The notes under the pieces: model-generated
Told to the model about the DNA's origin: nothing
What the model saw: only the letters and a program-made list of their open reading frames with translations
Databases searched by the model: none
Program-made: the position numbers and the translations under genes
Assembly (NCBI RefSeq): GCF_017312485.1
Contig: NZ_BMBA01000002.1
Span: 186,001 to 250,000 of the forward strand
Source: Clostridium zeae
Lineage (GTDB): Bacteria; Bacillota; Clostridia; Clostridiales; Clostridiaceae
Direction: 5' to 3'
Length of the DNA stretch: 64,000 nt
Part shown: in pieces, positions 28,497 through 38,266 of the stretch
Numbering within the stretch: the first letter of the stretch is position 1
Layout: each line of letters begins with the position of its first letter

Positions 28497-28736
28497 TTAT
28501 TCTATTTCAGGTAAATTATCTAAGTTATTATTTTTTGTGCCATCAGGATTACTTCTAAGGTATTTTTCTCCTTTACGAGAAGTTGACACCTGCACTCCAC
28601 TTATTCTTCCTTCTTTAGCTAAACTGATTGCTTCTTCTTTCTGCACTATTTCTCCACTATCAAGCTTATACGCTTCTATCTCATCATTACTGTCTTTTAT
28701 AACTCCTACTATGGTTCTTGTTGAATTTTCACTCAT
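28497..28736 (-). CDS. DUF3892 family small protein
   Basis: 79 residues from the ATG at 28,736, with GGAGTG 6 bases upstream. It has RTIVGVIKDSNDEIEAYKL, a K-E-E-A-I-x-L-A helix and RKGEKYLRSNPDG, typical of DUF3892 proteins, many of which sit near mobile or stress genes. Function unknown. Soluble, charged, monocistronic. Confidence 0.8.
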   Translation of the reverse strand: MSENSTRTIVGVIKDSNDEIEAYKLDSGEIVQKEEAISLAKEGRISGVQVSTSRKGEKYLRSNPDGTKNNNLDNLPEIE

Positions 28737-28960
28737 ATCTATCACTCCTTTATATAAAATATATAAACTGAAAACTGCTTATTGATATTTATATAATACA
28801 TTTACTTATTTTATTATATTATTAATTTTTCTTACACTTTTTATGTATCACGTATAAAAAATTACTAATAACTCAAATGTATATAAAAAAACTTGGCTTA
28901 TGAGTAAATTTAAACTTCTAAGTTTGCCAGCATAAAATTTTTAGACTTTCCTTATGTGAT

Positions 28961-29003
28961 AAAAATAGAGACTATCATATATTTTATATATAATAGTCTC
29001 TAA
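28961..29003 (-). terminator. Terminator of trmB
   Basis: AGAGACTAT / ATAGTCTCT arms around an AT-rich loop, followed on the minus strand by U5. The rest of the gap from 28,740 is AT-rich without genes. Confidence 0.8.
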
Positions 29004-29007
29004 TATC

Positions 29008-29646
29008 TTAAGAATTAAGTCTTGCAATTAAAAACATTGTTTTCATCCCTAAAGAAGTAAACTTTGCTTCGTATTCAGTCATTATATTTTCTTTGAACTC
29101 ATCATTATGTAAATCATAGGTTAAGTATTCTAGTGTAAATCCACTCTCTTTAAAGTATTCTTGCGATTCTTCAAAAAGCCCTCTATCATCTGTTTTAAAC
29201 CAAATCTCACTATTTGGCTTAAGAAAAGATTTATATATCTTTAAAAAGCTTGAATGTGTTAACCTTCTCTTCTTATGCCTTTCTTTAGGCCATGGATTAC
29301 AAAAGTTTATATAAATCTTGCTTATTTCATCTTTATCAAATACATCACCAATAAAAGATATATTCATAGGTATAAGCCTTACATTAGGAACCTCAGCTTC
29401 ATTTACCTTTCTAAGGGCATATATTAACACTTCATCCTTTAAATCTATAGCAACATGATTTATATCAGGATTTGCAGCAGCTTTTTCACTTATAAACTTA
29501 CCTCTACCACATCCTAATTCCAAATGCACTGGATTATTATCACCAAATGCTTCATTCCATCTTCCTTTAAATTCGGATTGGTTCGTAACAACATTTTTTG
29601 CCTCTTCTAATTCTGGTCTTGCCCACCATTTTTTCCTAAGTCTCAT
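29008..29646 (-). CDS. trmB: tRNA (guanine-N7-)-methyltransferase
   Basis: 212 residues. SAM-dependent Rossmann methyltransferase with [12 protein letters not shown] near 44, the substrate motif [16 protein letters not shown] near 115, and FKTDDRGLF near 150. It makes m7G46 in tRNA. RBS TAGGAGG. It is 17 bases downstream of the site-2 protease gene and likely in one operon with it. Confidence 0.97.
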   Translation of the reverse strand: MRLRKKWWARPELEEAKNVVTNQSEFKGRWNEAFGDNNPVHLELGCGRGKFISEKAAANPDINHVAIDLKDEVLIYALRKVNEAEVPNVRLIPMNISFIGDVFDKDEISKIYINFCNPWPKERHKKRRLTHSSFLKIYKSFLKPNSEIWFKTDDRGLFEESQEYFKESGFTLEYLTYDLHNDEFKENIMTEYEAKFTSLGMKTMFLIARLNS

Positions 29647-29663
29647 ATTTTCCTCCTAATTGA

Positions 29664-30299
29664 TTATGAAATAATACCATTAACTATTTTCGAGCAAAGT
29701 TCTAATATAATTCCAGTTGGTTTATTTAAGAACCTTGCTCCACCAAAAGCTATTAAAGCAAATATTACAATTTGGTATCTATATAAAGAATCTGCTATTC
29801 TACCAAAAGTTGATGGGAATAAATCCTCAAGGATTCCAAAACCATCAAGTCCAGGTAAAGGTAATAAGTTAAATACAAATAAATTTACATTTATAACGAT
29901 TATTAAATTAAATATTTTAACTAAGATATCAGTATATTCATTATAATTGTACATGAAATAAAATTTAAAGACTAATCCAAATATAACTGAGAAAATGATT
30001 GCTACTAATAAATTTGCCAAAGGTCCAGCTATTGTCACCTTTAAATCATCTTTGTAGCCATTTTTAAAAGCTCTTCTATTTATTTGTACAGGCTTCGCCC
30101 ATCCAAACTTCATTATTAATATCATGATTAGTCCTATTGGATCTATGTGTGCTAAAGGATTAAGGGTAAGTCTCCCCTGGAATCTTGGTGTCTTATCGCC
30201 AAGCATGTCTGCAACTTTTGCATGAGCATATTCATGAAAAGTAAATCCAATAAGTATTGCTGGAATAATCAAAATTAATTCTAATAATTTTTCTCTCAT
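29664..30299 (-). CDS. Site-2 protease family (M50) membrane metalloprotease
   Basis: 211 residues, about five transmembrane helices. The zinc site is FTFHEYAHAK (HExxH near residue 22); the second metal motif is LLPLPGLDGFGIL near 145. This is the short YwhC-like M50 type without a PDZ domain. It would cut substrates inside the membrane; none is known. RBS GGGAG lies unusually far (about 12 bases) from the ATG. The next 350 bases upstream contain only AT-rich sequence and a terminator. Confidence 0.92.
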   Translation of the reverse strand: MREKLLELILIIPAILIGFTFHEYAHAKVADMLGDKTPRFQGRLTLNPLAHIDPIGLIMILIMKFGWAKPVQINRRAFKNGYKDDLKVTIAGPLANLLVAIIFSVIFGLVFKFYFMYNYNEYTDILVKIFNLIIVINVNLFVFNLLPLPGLDGFGILEDLFPSTFGRIADSLYRYQIVIFALIAFGGARFLNKPTGIILELCSKIVNGIIS

Positions 30300-30590
30300 A
30301 CTTTATTTTATCTCCCATTCTTAAAATTTCTATAATATCTGTTGCTTTTTCAAAATTTTCTTTGCTACACTTCATAATATTAAAACAAATAAAATTCCAT
30401 TGTATATTTCAGGTACCCAATTATCTTAATTTATCAAATTAACACAGTTAATCAAAAAATTAAGCTTTAATGTCTCCTAATACTATAAACTCAACAAATG
30501 ACCTAGTTCAAAATTATAACACATATACATATGTTACTTCAATGTTTAAACATCTCTAGATAAATGATTACAAACCTAGTCTCAAAATAA

Positions 30591-30637
30591 ACTAAAACAC
30601 ACCACTTGCTAGCTTTATATCAAGTAGTGCGTTTTAG
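30591..30637 (-). terminator. Terminator downstream of the three-gene envelope operon
   Basis: AAAACAC-ACCACTTG / CAAGTAGTGCGTTTT hairpin, 10 bases past the stop at 30,647. Confidence 0.8.
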
Positions 30638-30646
30638 AAAAATCCA

Positions 30647-31687
30647 TTAATTTATATATACATTTCCATTTTCTATACTTAAAACTTTTCCATTACAGAT
30701 CTTTAAGAACTTCCCCTTAAAGCTAATACTAGTTGTCCCATTTAGATTTTCTAATTTATTTTCCGTACTGTTAAGTTTATATATAGAATTTTCTACAACT
30801 ATTAAATCTTCTGGTTTTTCAATATTATTTAAAGATATTTGTTTCCAGGAAGAAGTTTTTTCACTTATTGAACCATAATATATTTTGCTTATATTACCAC
30901 CATTCACTAATCCTATATATACGTTCTCTGATTTATCCACTCCAAGTATTTTAGTAAGGCCCTTTTGCGCTAAAGATAGCTTTTGTTCCAAATATGTAAC
31001 ATATACATTACTATTTAAAGCTGAATTATATATTAATTTGTCTTCATGGGGAATTAAATAAATATCTTGAATTTTACTTTCTCTTAAAGCTATTTTTTCA
31101 AATTCATTTCTTACATTCAATTTATACAATTCACTACTACCATTACTTAAAGCCACCTTAACAAATATCAAATCTTTAAGTGGAGAGCTTATTATACTAT
31201 CAATTGAAGACTTTTTGTCTTTAAGTTGAATCGAAGCCAAAAGTTCTTTTTCCTTAGTGGATATATTATATTTATAAAAAGATATCTTAGTACTATTTTC
31301 TTTTGAAGCTGCAATAACTAAATTACCTTCATCTAACCACTGATATTTCAGTAGTTTAAGATCTTGGAGATCCACGGTATTATTTTCCGTTTTACCTACT
31401 ATTTGAAGAGCAGAATCTTTAATATATGCAATCTTGTCATTTTCCTTAGAAAGCTCTACTTCAGTAGAATCTTCTGGAACTGCAAATTTAATAGTATTAT
31501 CAACTTCATTTTTATCATTAGATTTTGCACTTGTTGTATTAGTACTGTTTACCGCTACAGTTGATTTATCTTCACTATTGCTACTAAAACCACTTAAGTA
31601 AAAATTATTAATGTAATACAAAACTCCAACTTGAAGAATAACTGCTATTATAAAATATAGTCCTAAATTTTTTATATATTTAGCCAT
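30647..31687 (-). CDS. Membrane-anchored beta-propeller-like protein, unknown function
   Basis: 346 residues. N-terminal anchor (LYFIIAVILQVGVLYYI), an S/T/N-rich linker, then repeated beta-strand blades such as KLLKYQWLDEGNLVIAASKEN and KLIYNSALNSNVYVTY. This recalls WD40/TolB-type propellers, but I cannot assign a family. Predicted to face outside the cell. Last gene of an operon with the phosphodiester glycosidase and the VanY-type protein, 11 bases after the former, so a role in the cell envelope is plausible. Confidence 0.7.
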   Translation of the reverse strand: MAKYIKNLGLYFIIAVILQVGVLYYINNFYLSGFSSNSEDKSTVAVNSTNTTSAKSNDKNEVDNTIKFAVPEDSTEVELSKENDKIAYIKDSALQIVGKTENNTVDLQDLKLLKYQWLDEGNLVIAASKENSTKISFYKYNISTKEKELLASIQLKDKKSSIDSIISSPLKDLIFVKVALSNGSSELYKLNVRNEFEKIALRESKIQDIYLIPHEDKLIYNSALNSNVYVTYLEQKLSLAQKGLTKILGVDKSENVYIGLVNGGNISKIYYGSISEKTSSWKQISLNNIEKPEDLIVVENSIYKLNSTENKLENLNGTTSISFKGKFLKICNGKVLSIENGNVYIN

Positions 31688-31698
31688 AAAAATCTCCC

Positions 31699-32700
31699 CT
31701 ATTTGATAATGAATGAAGTTGGAATAAATCTAACCCCATCTTTACTAGAAGGATTATTAATTATCTTACCATCAACCACCATGGTTGTGGAAGAACCTCC
31801 ATCTAAGTTTGCAGCATTATAGGCACCATTTTCAAGCATTATGTTTTGTACATCCTTCAGAGTTGCCCCTAAACTTCCAATTTGCCTACCATCTATAACT
31901 AGCATAAGTACAGTACCATCTTTCCTTTGACCAATGGCTGTTCTTGGAGCAATTCCCCAACCACCATTTCCACTTTTAATAACACCTTCTCCATTAATCA
32001 CCAAAAACGGACTAAATGAAACTGCATCTTTAATATTTAGTCTTGTTATATCACTTCTACTATACTTTCCAATAACCATAATACCATCCTTATTGAATCC
32101 AATAAGGGATACTTTCTCCTCTAATTTATCGTCAAAAACAATCTTTCCATCCTTCACCACTATCCCAGTTGGAACTCCACCATTACCTTGTCCATTTTCA
32201 TCTTGAAATCCACCTGCATTTATTCCAGCTACTGCATTCTCTTTTTTTACTATGTCATCAAGCTTCATACCAAAACGTCCAAGATTGTCAGTAAGTCCAA
32301 GCTGAATTCTCTTCGCATCATTTACTATCAGCAAATGCCCACTAAATGAATTACCTTGTATCTCTTTCACTTCTATTCCTTTATCACCTTGATTATCAGC
32401 AGTTACTGAATTATTAATGCTAATCTCATCCAAATTTGAATTCTTACTATCATCAATTTTATTGCTTACCATAATACTCTTTATCTCTGTTTCATTTAGG
32501 AATAATGTGGCTAAATATTGATGATTAAGCGTAGTCATTGCAGAGGTTACCACTAACTCCTTTATGTTTTTAAATGGTCCATAAAAGACCATTGGTATAG
32601 CAATGATCAATCCAATAATGATGTTTGCAAAAATAAAATTAAATAAATTTAAACTTATTTTATTGAAAAGATTTCTCTTCTTTTCTTTATTTTCTTTCAT
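31699..32700 (-). CDS. Phosphodiester glycosidase family (NAGPA/DUF2233) protein
   Basis: 333 residues with an N-terminal anchor near residues 15-38. The C-terminal domain has AVAGINAGGFQ, PRTAIGQRKDGTVLMLVIDGRQ, and NAANLDGGSSTTMVVDG. These are the signature of the NAGPA domain found in the uncovering enzyme and in bacterial proteins linked to exopolysaccharide or teichoic acid. Predicted extracellular. RBS GGAGG. Middle gene of the envelope operon. Confidence 0.92.
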   Translation of the reverse strand: MKENKEKKRNLFNKISLNLFNFIFANIIIGLIIAIPMVFYGPFKNIKELVVTSAMTTLNHQYLATLFLNETEIKSIMVSNKIDDSKNSNLDEISINNSVTADNQGDKGIEVKEIQGNSFSGHLLIVNDAKRIQLGLTDNLGRFGMKLDDIVKKENAVAGINAGGFQDENGQGNGGVPTGIVVKDGKIVFDDKLEEKVSLIGFNKDGIMVIGKYSRSDITRLNIKDAVSFSPFLVINGEGVIKSGNGGWGIAPRTAIGQRKDGTVLMLVIDGRQIGSLGATLKDVQNIMLENGAYNAANLDGGSSTTMVVDGKIINNPSSKDGVRFIPTSFIIK

Positions 32701-32724
32701 TGTTTATTCCTCCAGCCGTATAAC

Positions 32725-33600
32725 TTAATTTCTTTTATCTGCCGCAAGTTTGTCTATATATTCTTCAAGGCACAAATTATTTTCATACATATATTTAGCA
32801 TTCTCTTGTCCTACATATCTCAAATGCCATGGTTCATAATTATATCCAGTTATGTCACTCTTACCTTTTAAGTATCTAATGACAAATCCATATTTAAAAG
32901 CATTTTCTGCTACCCATTTTCCTTCTTTAGTTTTTTCAAAATCTTCAGCTAAATCATAGTAAGGTGAAGAATTTATATCTACTGCAAGCCCCGTCTGATG
33001 TTCACTTGAACCTTGTCTTGCAACGTACTTACTAGCTTCTGTAGCACCGTCACTTTTCACTTTTCTTTCATAAACATCTGCTTGGCTCTCAAAGCTTCTA
33101 TAACCTGATACAAATATTAAATTAATTTTTTCTTTCTTTGCATCACTAAACAAATTTGCTAAAGCTTCCGCAGCTTCTTTTTTAAGCTTTCTATTTTCAT
33201 TTGCAACTGAGCCTAGCATTTTCACCTTAGGAACTACCAGGTTATCTGGTTTATATGTATCATCTAAAGGATAATCTTTATTTACTAAAAGAAGTCTGTA
33301 ATCTTCTGATGATATTTTATTCACTAATTCACTTGTAAGTTGAACCTTTCCATCATCATTAGAATCTCCGTTTTGTTTAATTACGCTTGTATCACTTCCA
33401 TTGTTTATAGAAATGTTATTCGTACTATTCTGGCTAGATATGTTTTCTTTGTTAGTCATTACTTGAGTATTCTTTTGGGACTTATTAATTGAAATTATAG
33501 ATGCTGACAATACTACAGACATGGTAAAAATAAATGTATATAAAAAAATTATTTTTTTTATAATAGATGTTTTTATCTTTGTAGTGTTATTTTTATTCAT
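32725..33600 (-). CDS. D-alanyl-D-alanine carboxypeptidase, VanY type (M15B)
   Basis: 291 residues from the ATG at 33,600 (AGAGGTG upstream); an ATG four codons earlier sits inside that site. N-terminal anchor, S/N-rich linker, then the peptidase: VSGYRSFESQ, SEHQTGLAVDI (zinc His and Asp), and EPWHLRYVG (catalytic and zinc His). It trims the terminal D-Ala of peptidoglycan stem peptides outside the membrane. Vancomycin resistance should not be inferred, since no vanHAX genes are present. First gene of the envelope operon. Confidence 0.93.
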   Translation of the reverse strand: MNKNNTTKIKTSIIKKIIFLYTFIFTMSVVLSASIISINKSQKNTQVMTNKENISSQNSTNNISINNGSDTSVIKQNGDSNDDGKVQLTSELVNKISSEDYRLLLVNKDYPLDDTYKPDNLVVPKVKMLGSVANENRKLKKEAAEALANLFSDAKKEKINLIFVSGYRSFESQADVYERKVKSDGATEASKYVARQGSSEHQTGLAVDINSSPYYDLAEDFEKTKEGKWVAENAFKYGFVIRYLKGKSDITGYNYEPWHLRYVGQENAKYMYENNLCLEEYIDKLAADKRN

Positions 33601-33820
33601 TCGACCATACACCTCTTAATTTTATCTACGGTTTAATTTGATTTTAGCAAAAATATATTTCATAGTCATTAGTTCTTTAATGGTTATATATTATATAACT
33701 GTATAACATATAACCTGAACTTATTTTTTAACACGCAATCTTGCATCAATCAGATTTATAAAAATAATTTTTATAATTCTGGTTATACATTTAATAGACT
33801 AAACACAATTAAAATTAATA

Positions 33821-33860
33821 TAATAAAGCAGGTAAACAATATCGTCCACCTGCTTTATTA
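33821..33860 (-). terminator. Hairpin terminator of the PhoH gene
   Basis: TAATAAAGCAGGT-N14-ACCTGCTTTATTA, 43 bases past the stop. No other feature is visible in the gap up to 33,600. Confidence 0.8.
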
Positions 33861-33902
33861 TATCTGTAATGAAATTATAATTCAATTGAGTTTATAGTTT
33901 TT

Positions 33903-35279
33903 TTACAATCTTTTTGCTCCCTCAAATGCAATAGCGCTTCTTTCACATTCATCATATTTCAAAGTTACTTGGTAACAAAGTTTACTTCCCTTCATCTTCT
34001 CAGATGCATAACATAATCCATTTGATCTAGAATCTAAGAATGGTTGATCTATTTGATCTGGATCGCCTATTAATATTAACTTTGTTCCTTCCCCCACTCT
34101 AGTTATAATTGCCTTTACTTGTTTTGGTGTAAGGTTTTGTGCTTCATCAATTATAACCCAGTTTTTAACTATTGATCTTCCTCTTAGATAAGCAACTGCT
34201 TCAGTAGTTATAATTTTTCTATCAAACAATTCCATTATTTTGTCATTTAATTCTTTTTCATTTCTATATCTTTCATTTTCATCTGAATCTATTAAAATCT
34301 CCAAGTTATCAAAAATTGGCCTCATAAAAGGAGCAATTTTTTCTTGCTCAGAGCCTGGTAAATACCCTATTTCTTCATCCATTGTAACATTAGGTCTACA
34401 TACCAATATTCTTCTAAACTGGCTATTTTGCTCTTCTAATATTTTTTGAAGTCCTGTTGCTAAAGAAAATAGAGTTTTAGCTGTTCCAGCAGGTCCTTTA
34501 ATTATTGCCAATGGTGCTTTGGATGCATCTGCCCATAAGCACTCCATCATGAACTTTTGTCCAACATTTCTAGCTGAGAGTCCAAATGATTTACTATCTT
34601 TATAGATTAAAGGAACTATCATTTGTCCATCAAATCTACCTAATGCAGTTTGCTTGTTATTGTCTGCACAATGCAAAATCAAAAATTGATTTATTTCTAA
34701 TTTTGGTTCTACATATGTCTGGTTACTTTTATCATATACAGATAACTCACTTGGCTTTAATTGCTTTTCTTTATAGAACTTCTCTATTACTTCTTGTGTT
34801 GCATAAACTTCAATTCTACCAGTATATTGGTTATCTTGTTCTGGCACTACTTCTTCATGAAAATCATCCACTTCAATTCCTACTGTATCTGCCTTAATTC
34901 TCTCAAATATGTCTTTTGTTATTAAATGAACGTCCTCTCCACTTTCTTTAAGTGCAATACACACTTGTATTATTCTATTATCAGCTTTCAAAATATCCCA
35001 GCTTGGAGGCATTTTAGTTCCATAGTGATTTGATTCAACTCTTAAACTGCCCCCACCAGGCAATTGAATGCCTTCACTTAAATTACCTTCTTTCCTCAAT
35101 TTATCCAATAGCCTTGCAGCATGCCTAGCATTTAATCCCAAATCATTATTTGTCTTCTTCAAATTATCCAGCTCTTCTAATACAACTTCTGGAATGACTA
35201 CATCATTATCCTCGAAGGTTAACACAGCCCCTGGTGAGTACAATAAAACGTTGGTATCAAGTACATAAGTTTTTTTCAA
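33903..35279 (-). CDS. PIN-domain plus PhoH-domain ATPase/ribonuclease
   Basis: 458 residues from a TTG at 35,279, with AAGGGGG about 7 bases upstream; the longer reading starts with no site. N-terminal PIN nuclease domain: KTYVLDTNVLLY, PEVVLEELDNLK, and KADNRIIQVC. C-terminal PhoH P-loop ATPase: IKGPAGTAKT near 267 and IIDEAQNLTP near 382. PhoH2-type fusions unwind and cut RNA in a toxin-like manner in mycobacteria; in Firmicutes (YlaK) the role is open. Monocistronic. Confidence 0.93.
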   Translation of the reverse strand: MKKTYVLDTNVLLYSPGAVLTFEDNDVVIPEVVLEELDNLKKTNNDLGLNARHAARLLDKLRKEGNLSEGIQLPGGGSLRVESNHYGTKMPPSWDILKADNRIIQVCIALKESGEDVHLITKDIFERIKADTVGIEVDDFHEEVVPEQDNQYTGRIEVYATQEVIEKFYKEKQLKPSELSVYDKSNQTYVEPKLEINQFLILHCADNNKQTALGRFDGQMIVPLIYKDSKSFGLSARNVGQKFMMECLWADASKAPLAIIKGPAGTAKTLFSLATGLQKILEEQNSQFRRILVCRPNVTMDEEIGYLPGSEQEKIAPFMRPIFDNLEILIDSDENERYRNEKELNDKIMELFDRKIITTEAVAYLRGRSIVKNWVIIDEAQNLTPKQVKAIITRVGEGTKLILIGDPDQIDQPFLDSRSNGLCYASEKMKGSKLCYQVTLKYDECERSAIAFEGAKRL

Positions 35280-35333
35280 ACTAACAACCCCCTTATATAG
35301 ATTCGCTTCATAAAAGTATTTTAGATAAGTCAC

Positions 35334-35672
35334 TATGCTAAAATTAAACTGTAATCCATTTGTGCTTGAAGCGTTTATATTAATAATATTCTGCTTAAAC
35401 TTTTAAATGTACCTTTATAAATGTATATGTTCAATAATTGCAACTTAGTTTAGCAAATTTAATATAATTATTAATTATTATTTATCAATATATAGATATA
35501 AGAATTATTAGTTTATTTGATTTTATTTAATTTTGCTATATGTTTTATCATACAAAAGGAGGAATTTTTAATAATATGTAGAATATAATTACTTGAACGG
35601 AATTTAATTTGCCCTCTTAACTTTATTTTTACTTTATATTTCGATATAGGATTCTTCCTATATCTTATTTTT
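35334..35672. other. Intergenic region with an orphan ribosome-binding-like sequence and plus-strand hairpin
   Basis: About 340 AT-rich bases. AAAAGGAGGAATTTTTAA on the plus strand at about 35,556 has no ORF behind it. GATATAGGA / TCCTATATC at 35,643-35,660 is followed by a T-run on the plus strand, as if ending a plus-strand transcript. No gene is supported here. Confidence 0.45.
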
Positions 35673-36782
35673 TTACTCCCTGTTTGAGTATTCATTCATT
35701 ATATATTGAACTTGTTTTCTGTCGAAATTTTTAGGATCGTATTTTTTATCTTTAAAAATAAAGTCGTTTAGCATCTTAGCATTTTGTTCTTTATCTATCA
35801 ATAGTACCCATGCCCCTCTATAGATCTTACCTTCGCATAGTTCATTTGCAGGAAGCTGCAACCCTTCAAATTCTACATTCCCCATTGAATATGCAGTATA
35901 AGCGTAATTCATAAGTTGTATTGGTTCTACGTTGGTTTTTATATATGGAAGTACTGCTTTTAACATATTAGGATATTGTATTGGATTAATATTCATTATC
36001 TTTTTACCAACTTCAGTCATTACTGTCCTTTGTCTTTGAGTTCTTTCATAACTTCCATTTCCTACTTTTCGTATTCTGGAATAAGCTAGTGCTTGTTGTC
36101 CATCCAGATGCTGCATTCCTGCATGGGCAATTGCAGGTGACTTGACCTCATCTACCTCACCTATATATTTATTTATCTCTTTAATTTCATACTCTTTAAT
36201 ATTAATATCTATACCACCTAATTCATTTACTATATCTTCAAATCCCCAAAAATTTACGATTATATATTTATCTATTTTAATATTAAAATTTCTATAAATA
36301 GTATCAGTCAATAATTTGACACCTCCATATGCAAAAGCGCTGTTTATCTTATCTTCTCCATGCCCTTTTATTTGTACATAAGTATCTCTCATTATGGATG
36401 TGTATTTTATCTTCTTGTGATTGTTATCCAAGGTAGCGATTATTATAGAGTCTGACCTTGAATTTTCATTTAAGGTTCTCCCATCAGTTCCTAGCAAGAG
36501 TATATTGGTTACCCCTTCTTGTTCTTTATATGTTTCAGTGTTTGCATTCTCTTTTACTTCACTACTCGGAATACTCCCTGTTATAGGATTAATTCCTTGA
36601 AATGCTTGATTAAAATACTGACTTACTTTAACTTTTTCCTCAATCTGTTCCTCTGTAAACTTAATCTCATCATTAGAATATATAGTATTTCTTAGGTACC
36701 AATATCCCAAAGAACAAAATATAATAAATAATAACATTATTATTGCAACAAACTTTAATAAACTTTTTGCTCTTTTTTGCAT
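35673..36782 (-). CDS. LytR-CpsA-Psr (LCP) family protein
   Basis: 369 residues from the ATG at 36,782 (AGGGTG 6 bases upstream). One N-terminal transmembrane helix, then the extracellular LCP domain: NILLLGTDGR near 90, RSDSIIIATLD, SIMRDTYV with its conserved Arg, and AYSRIRKVGNGSYERTQRQR. LCP enzymes attach teichoic acids or other undecaprenyl-linked polymers to peptidoglycan. Long stretch free of genes on both sides. Confidence 0.93.
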   Translation of the reverse strand: MQKRAKSLLKFVAIIMLLFIIFCSLGYWYLRNTIYSNDEIKFTEEQIEEKVKVSQYFNQAFQGINPITGSIPSSEVKENANTETYKEQEGVTNILLLGTDGRTLNENSRSDSIIIATLDNNHKKIKYTSIMRDTYVQIKGHGEDKINSAFAYGGVKLLTDTIYRNFNIKIDKYIIVNFWGFEDIVNELGGIDINIKEYEIKEINKYIGEVDEVKSPAIAHAGMQHLDGQQALAYSRIRKVGNGSYERTQRQRTVMTEVGKKIMNINPIQYPNMLKAVLPYIKTNVEPIQLMNYAYTAYSMGNVEFEGLQLPANELCEGKIYRGAWVLLIDKEQNAKMLNDFIFKDKKYDPKNFDRKQVQYIMNEYSNRE

Positions 36783-36942
36783 CACCATCACCCTAAGCTT
36801 ATTTTATTTTCACATTTTGGATAAAGTTGTTTAAAAAATCATTCCTAGATTTATTACTGCCTACTGTTTTAAAGTATAAATTTGTTAATATATCTTATTT
36901 TTCATAAAGGATTCCAAATTAGTATATCCAAAATTTTTTAAA

Positions 36943-37078
36943 AAAATCGTTGCAGTGACCTTCTTCAATGATTTTTTTGCGCATCTTCCTTTCTGAATTT
37001 ATATATGGAAACTTACAGGCGAATAAGTTTTAGGTTAATTTATATATTTATATGTAAACTAGATGCTACTTGCTTATC
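36943..37078. repeat. Dispersed intergenic repeat, module C copy
   Basis: Starts with AAAAATCGTTGCAGTGACC and the matching GATTTTTTT arm, then GCGCATCTTCC. The first 47 bases are about 90 percent identical to 6,473-6,520, and the same arm pattern recurs at 56,569. It ends near CTACTTGC. It lies in the 530-base gap between the LCP gene and ldh. Confidence 0.75.
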
Positions 37079-37196
37079 ACTTTCATTAAAATTTTCATAA
37101 ATTTAAACTATTTCTTTAATTTATTCTCATTTAAAATAATTAAGAAATAATTTTAAGCATAAGATTATTCCAATTATAAGCTTTGGAAAAATAAAA

Positions 37197-37292
37197 AAAT
37201 CACCACTTATACCTAGTTCACTATTCTTAGATTTTTTAACAAACTTTATTTGAACAATCTAAGAAGTTGAATTTAGATAAAGTGGCAATTTA
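37197..37292 (-). terminator. Large nested hairpin downstream of ldh
   Basis: Inner perfect arms TTCTTAGATT / AATCTAAGAA, outer arms beginning CCACTT / AAGTGG. On the minus strand it ends in TGATTTTTTTATTTTT, so it should terminate ldh. The size and two-tier layout are unusual for a simple terminator. Confidence 0.65.
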
Positions 37293-37312
37293 AATATAAA
37301 TTATATTTAAAA

Positions 37313-38266
37313 TTACTGCAATTTAGCATCTTTTAAGTGGGATTTTAATATTTCTGCTGATTCAGTTAATTTATTTTTCTCTTCTTCAGATAATGGTACT
37401 TCTAATATCTTCTTAGCACCATCTCTATTTACTATAGTTGGTATAGCTAAATAGACATCTTCTAAATCATACTGGCCTCTAAATAAAGATGACACTGTGA
37501 GGATTGAATTCTCATCTCTAAGAATAGCTTCTACTATTCTTCTTATTGCTAGAGCTACAGCATAATTTGTATATCCTTTTTTATTGATTATATCGTATGC
37601 AGCATTTTTAACTTTTTCTGGTATAGTGAATTTAAAGTTTCCATCACATTTCTCACAAGTTTTCTGGCAATAATCTTCTGCACTCATTCCAGCTATATTA
37701 GTTAGGCTCCAAGCTGCAATTTCTGAATCCCCATGCTCACCTATAATATATGTGTGAATGTTTCTTGCATCAATTTCGAAATGATCACTAAGCATTGATT
37801 TAAATCTAGATGTATCTAATACTGTTCCAGATCCAATTACTCTATTCTCTGGTAGCCCTGATAACTTATATGTTATATAAGTTAATATATCCACTGGATT
37901 TGATACAACTAATAAGATTGCATTAGGACTATACTTTACAATTTCAGGAACTATTTGTTTAAACACCGCCAAGTTCTTATTTATAATATCTAATCTAGTT
38001 TCTCCAGGCTTCTGTCCTATTCCTGCAGTTATTATAACTATATCTGAATTTTCTGTATCTGAATACTCTCCCGCCATCACATTTACAGCCTTCACAAAAG
38101 CTGCTCCATGTGCTAAATCCATAGCCTCTGCTTCTGCTTTATCTTTATTTATATCCACTATAACAATTTCTGAAGCTAACCCTTCTAGCATTAATGCATA
38201 TGCTGTAGTAGAACCAACAAAGCCTGCTCCTATAATTGATATTTTACTTGCTTTATCTTTTAACAT
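37313..38266 (-). CDS. ldh: L-lactate dehydrogenase
   Basis: 317 residues. NAD-binding [17 protein letters not shown], substrate-loop Arg in [22 protein letters not shown], and catalytic His in [14 protein letters not shown] near 179. It reduces pyruvate to L-lactate and regenerates NAD+. In the malate/lactate family the residue before GETR (Q of GQKPG) marks lactate rather than malate specificity. RBS GGAGGAAGAGG. Monocistronic. I could not find a convincing Rex operator upstream. Confidence 0.96.
   Translation of the reverse strand: MLKDKASKISIIGAGFVGSTTAYALMLEGLASEIVIVDINKDKAEAEAMDLAHGAAFVKAVNVMAGEYSDTENSDIVIITAGIGQKPGETRLDIINKNLAVFKQIVPEIVKYSPNAILLVVSNPVDILTYITYKLSGLPENRVIGSGTVLDTSRFKSMLSDHFEIDARNIHTYIIGEHGDSEIAAWSLTNIAGMSAEDYCQKTCEKCDGNFKFTIPEKVKNAAYDIINKKGYTNYAVALAIRRIVEAILRDENSILTVSSLFRGQYDLEDVYLAIPTIVNRDGAKKILEVPLSEEEKNKLTESAEILKSHLKDAKLQ

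Noticed and set aside
32725-33600. VanY-like peptidase as a vancomycin-resistance gene
   Set aside because: No vanH, ligase or vanX homologue and no VanRS system nearby; it is an ordinary cell-wall carboxypeptidase.
33903-35333. An upstream ATG that would add 18 residues to the PhoH-type protein
   Set aside because: No ribosome binding site there, and the added residues precede a strong site followed by TTG exactly at the start of the PIN domain.
35513-35695. A 60-codon frame overlapping the end of the LCP gene
   Set aside because: Lysine/arginine/isoleucine-rich, overlaps the LCP stop region and lacks a ribosome binding site.
36943-37078. Could the repeated hairpins be a CRISPR array or tRNA genes?
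   Set aside because: The units are far apart, unequally spaced and not interleaved with unique spacers, and no tRNA cloverleaf or CCA end is visible. The GTTCGAA in the other repeat is a loop sequence without the rest of a T-arm context.
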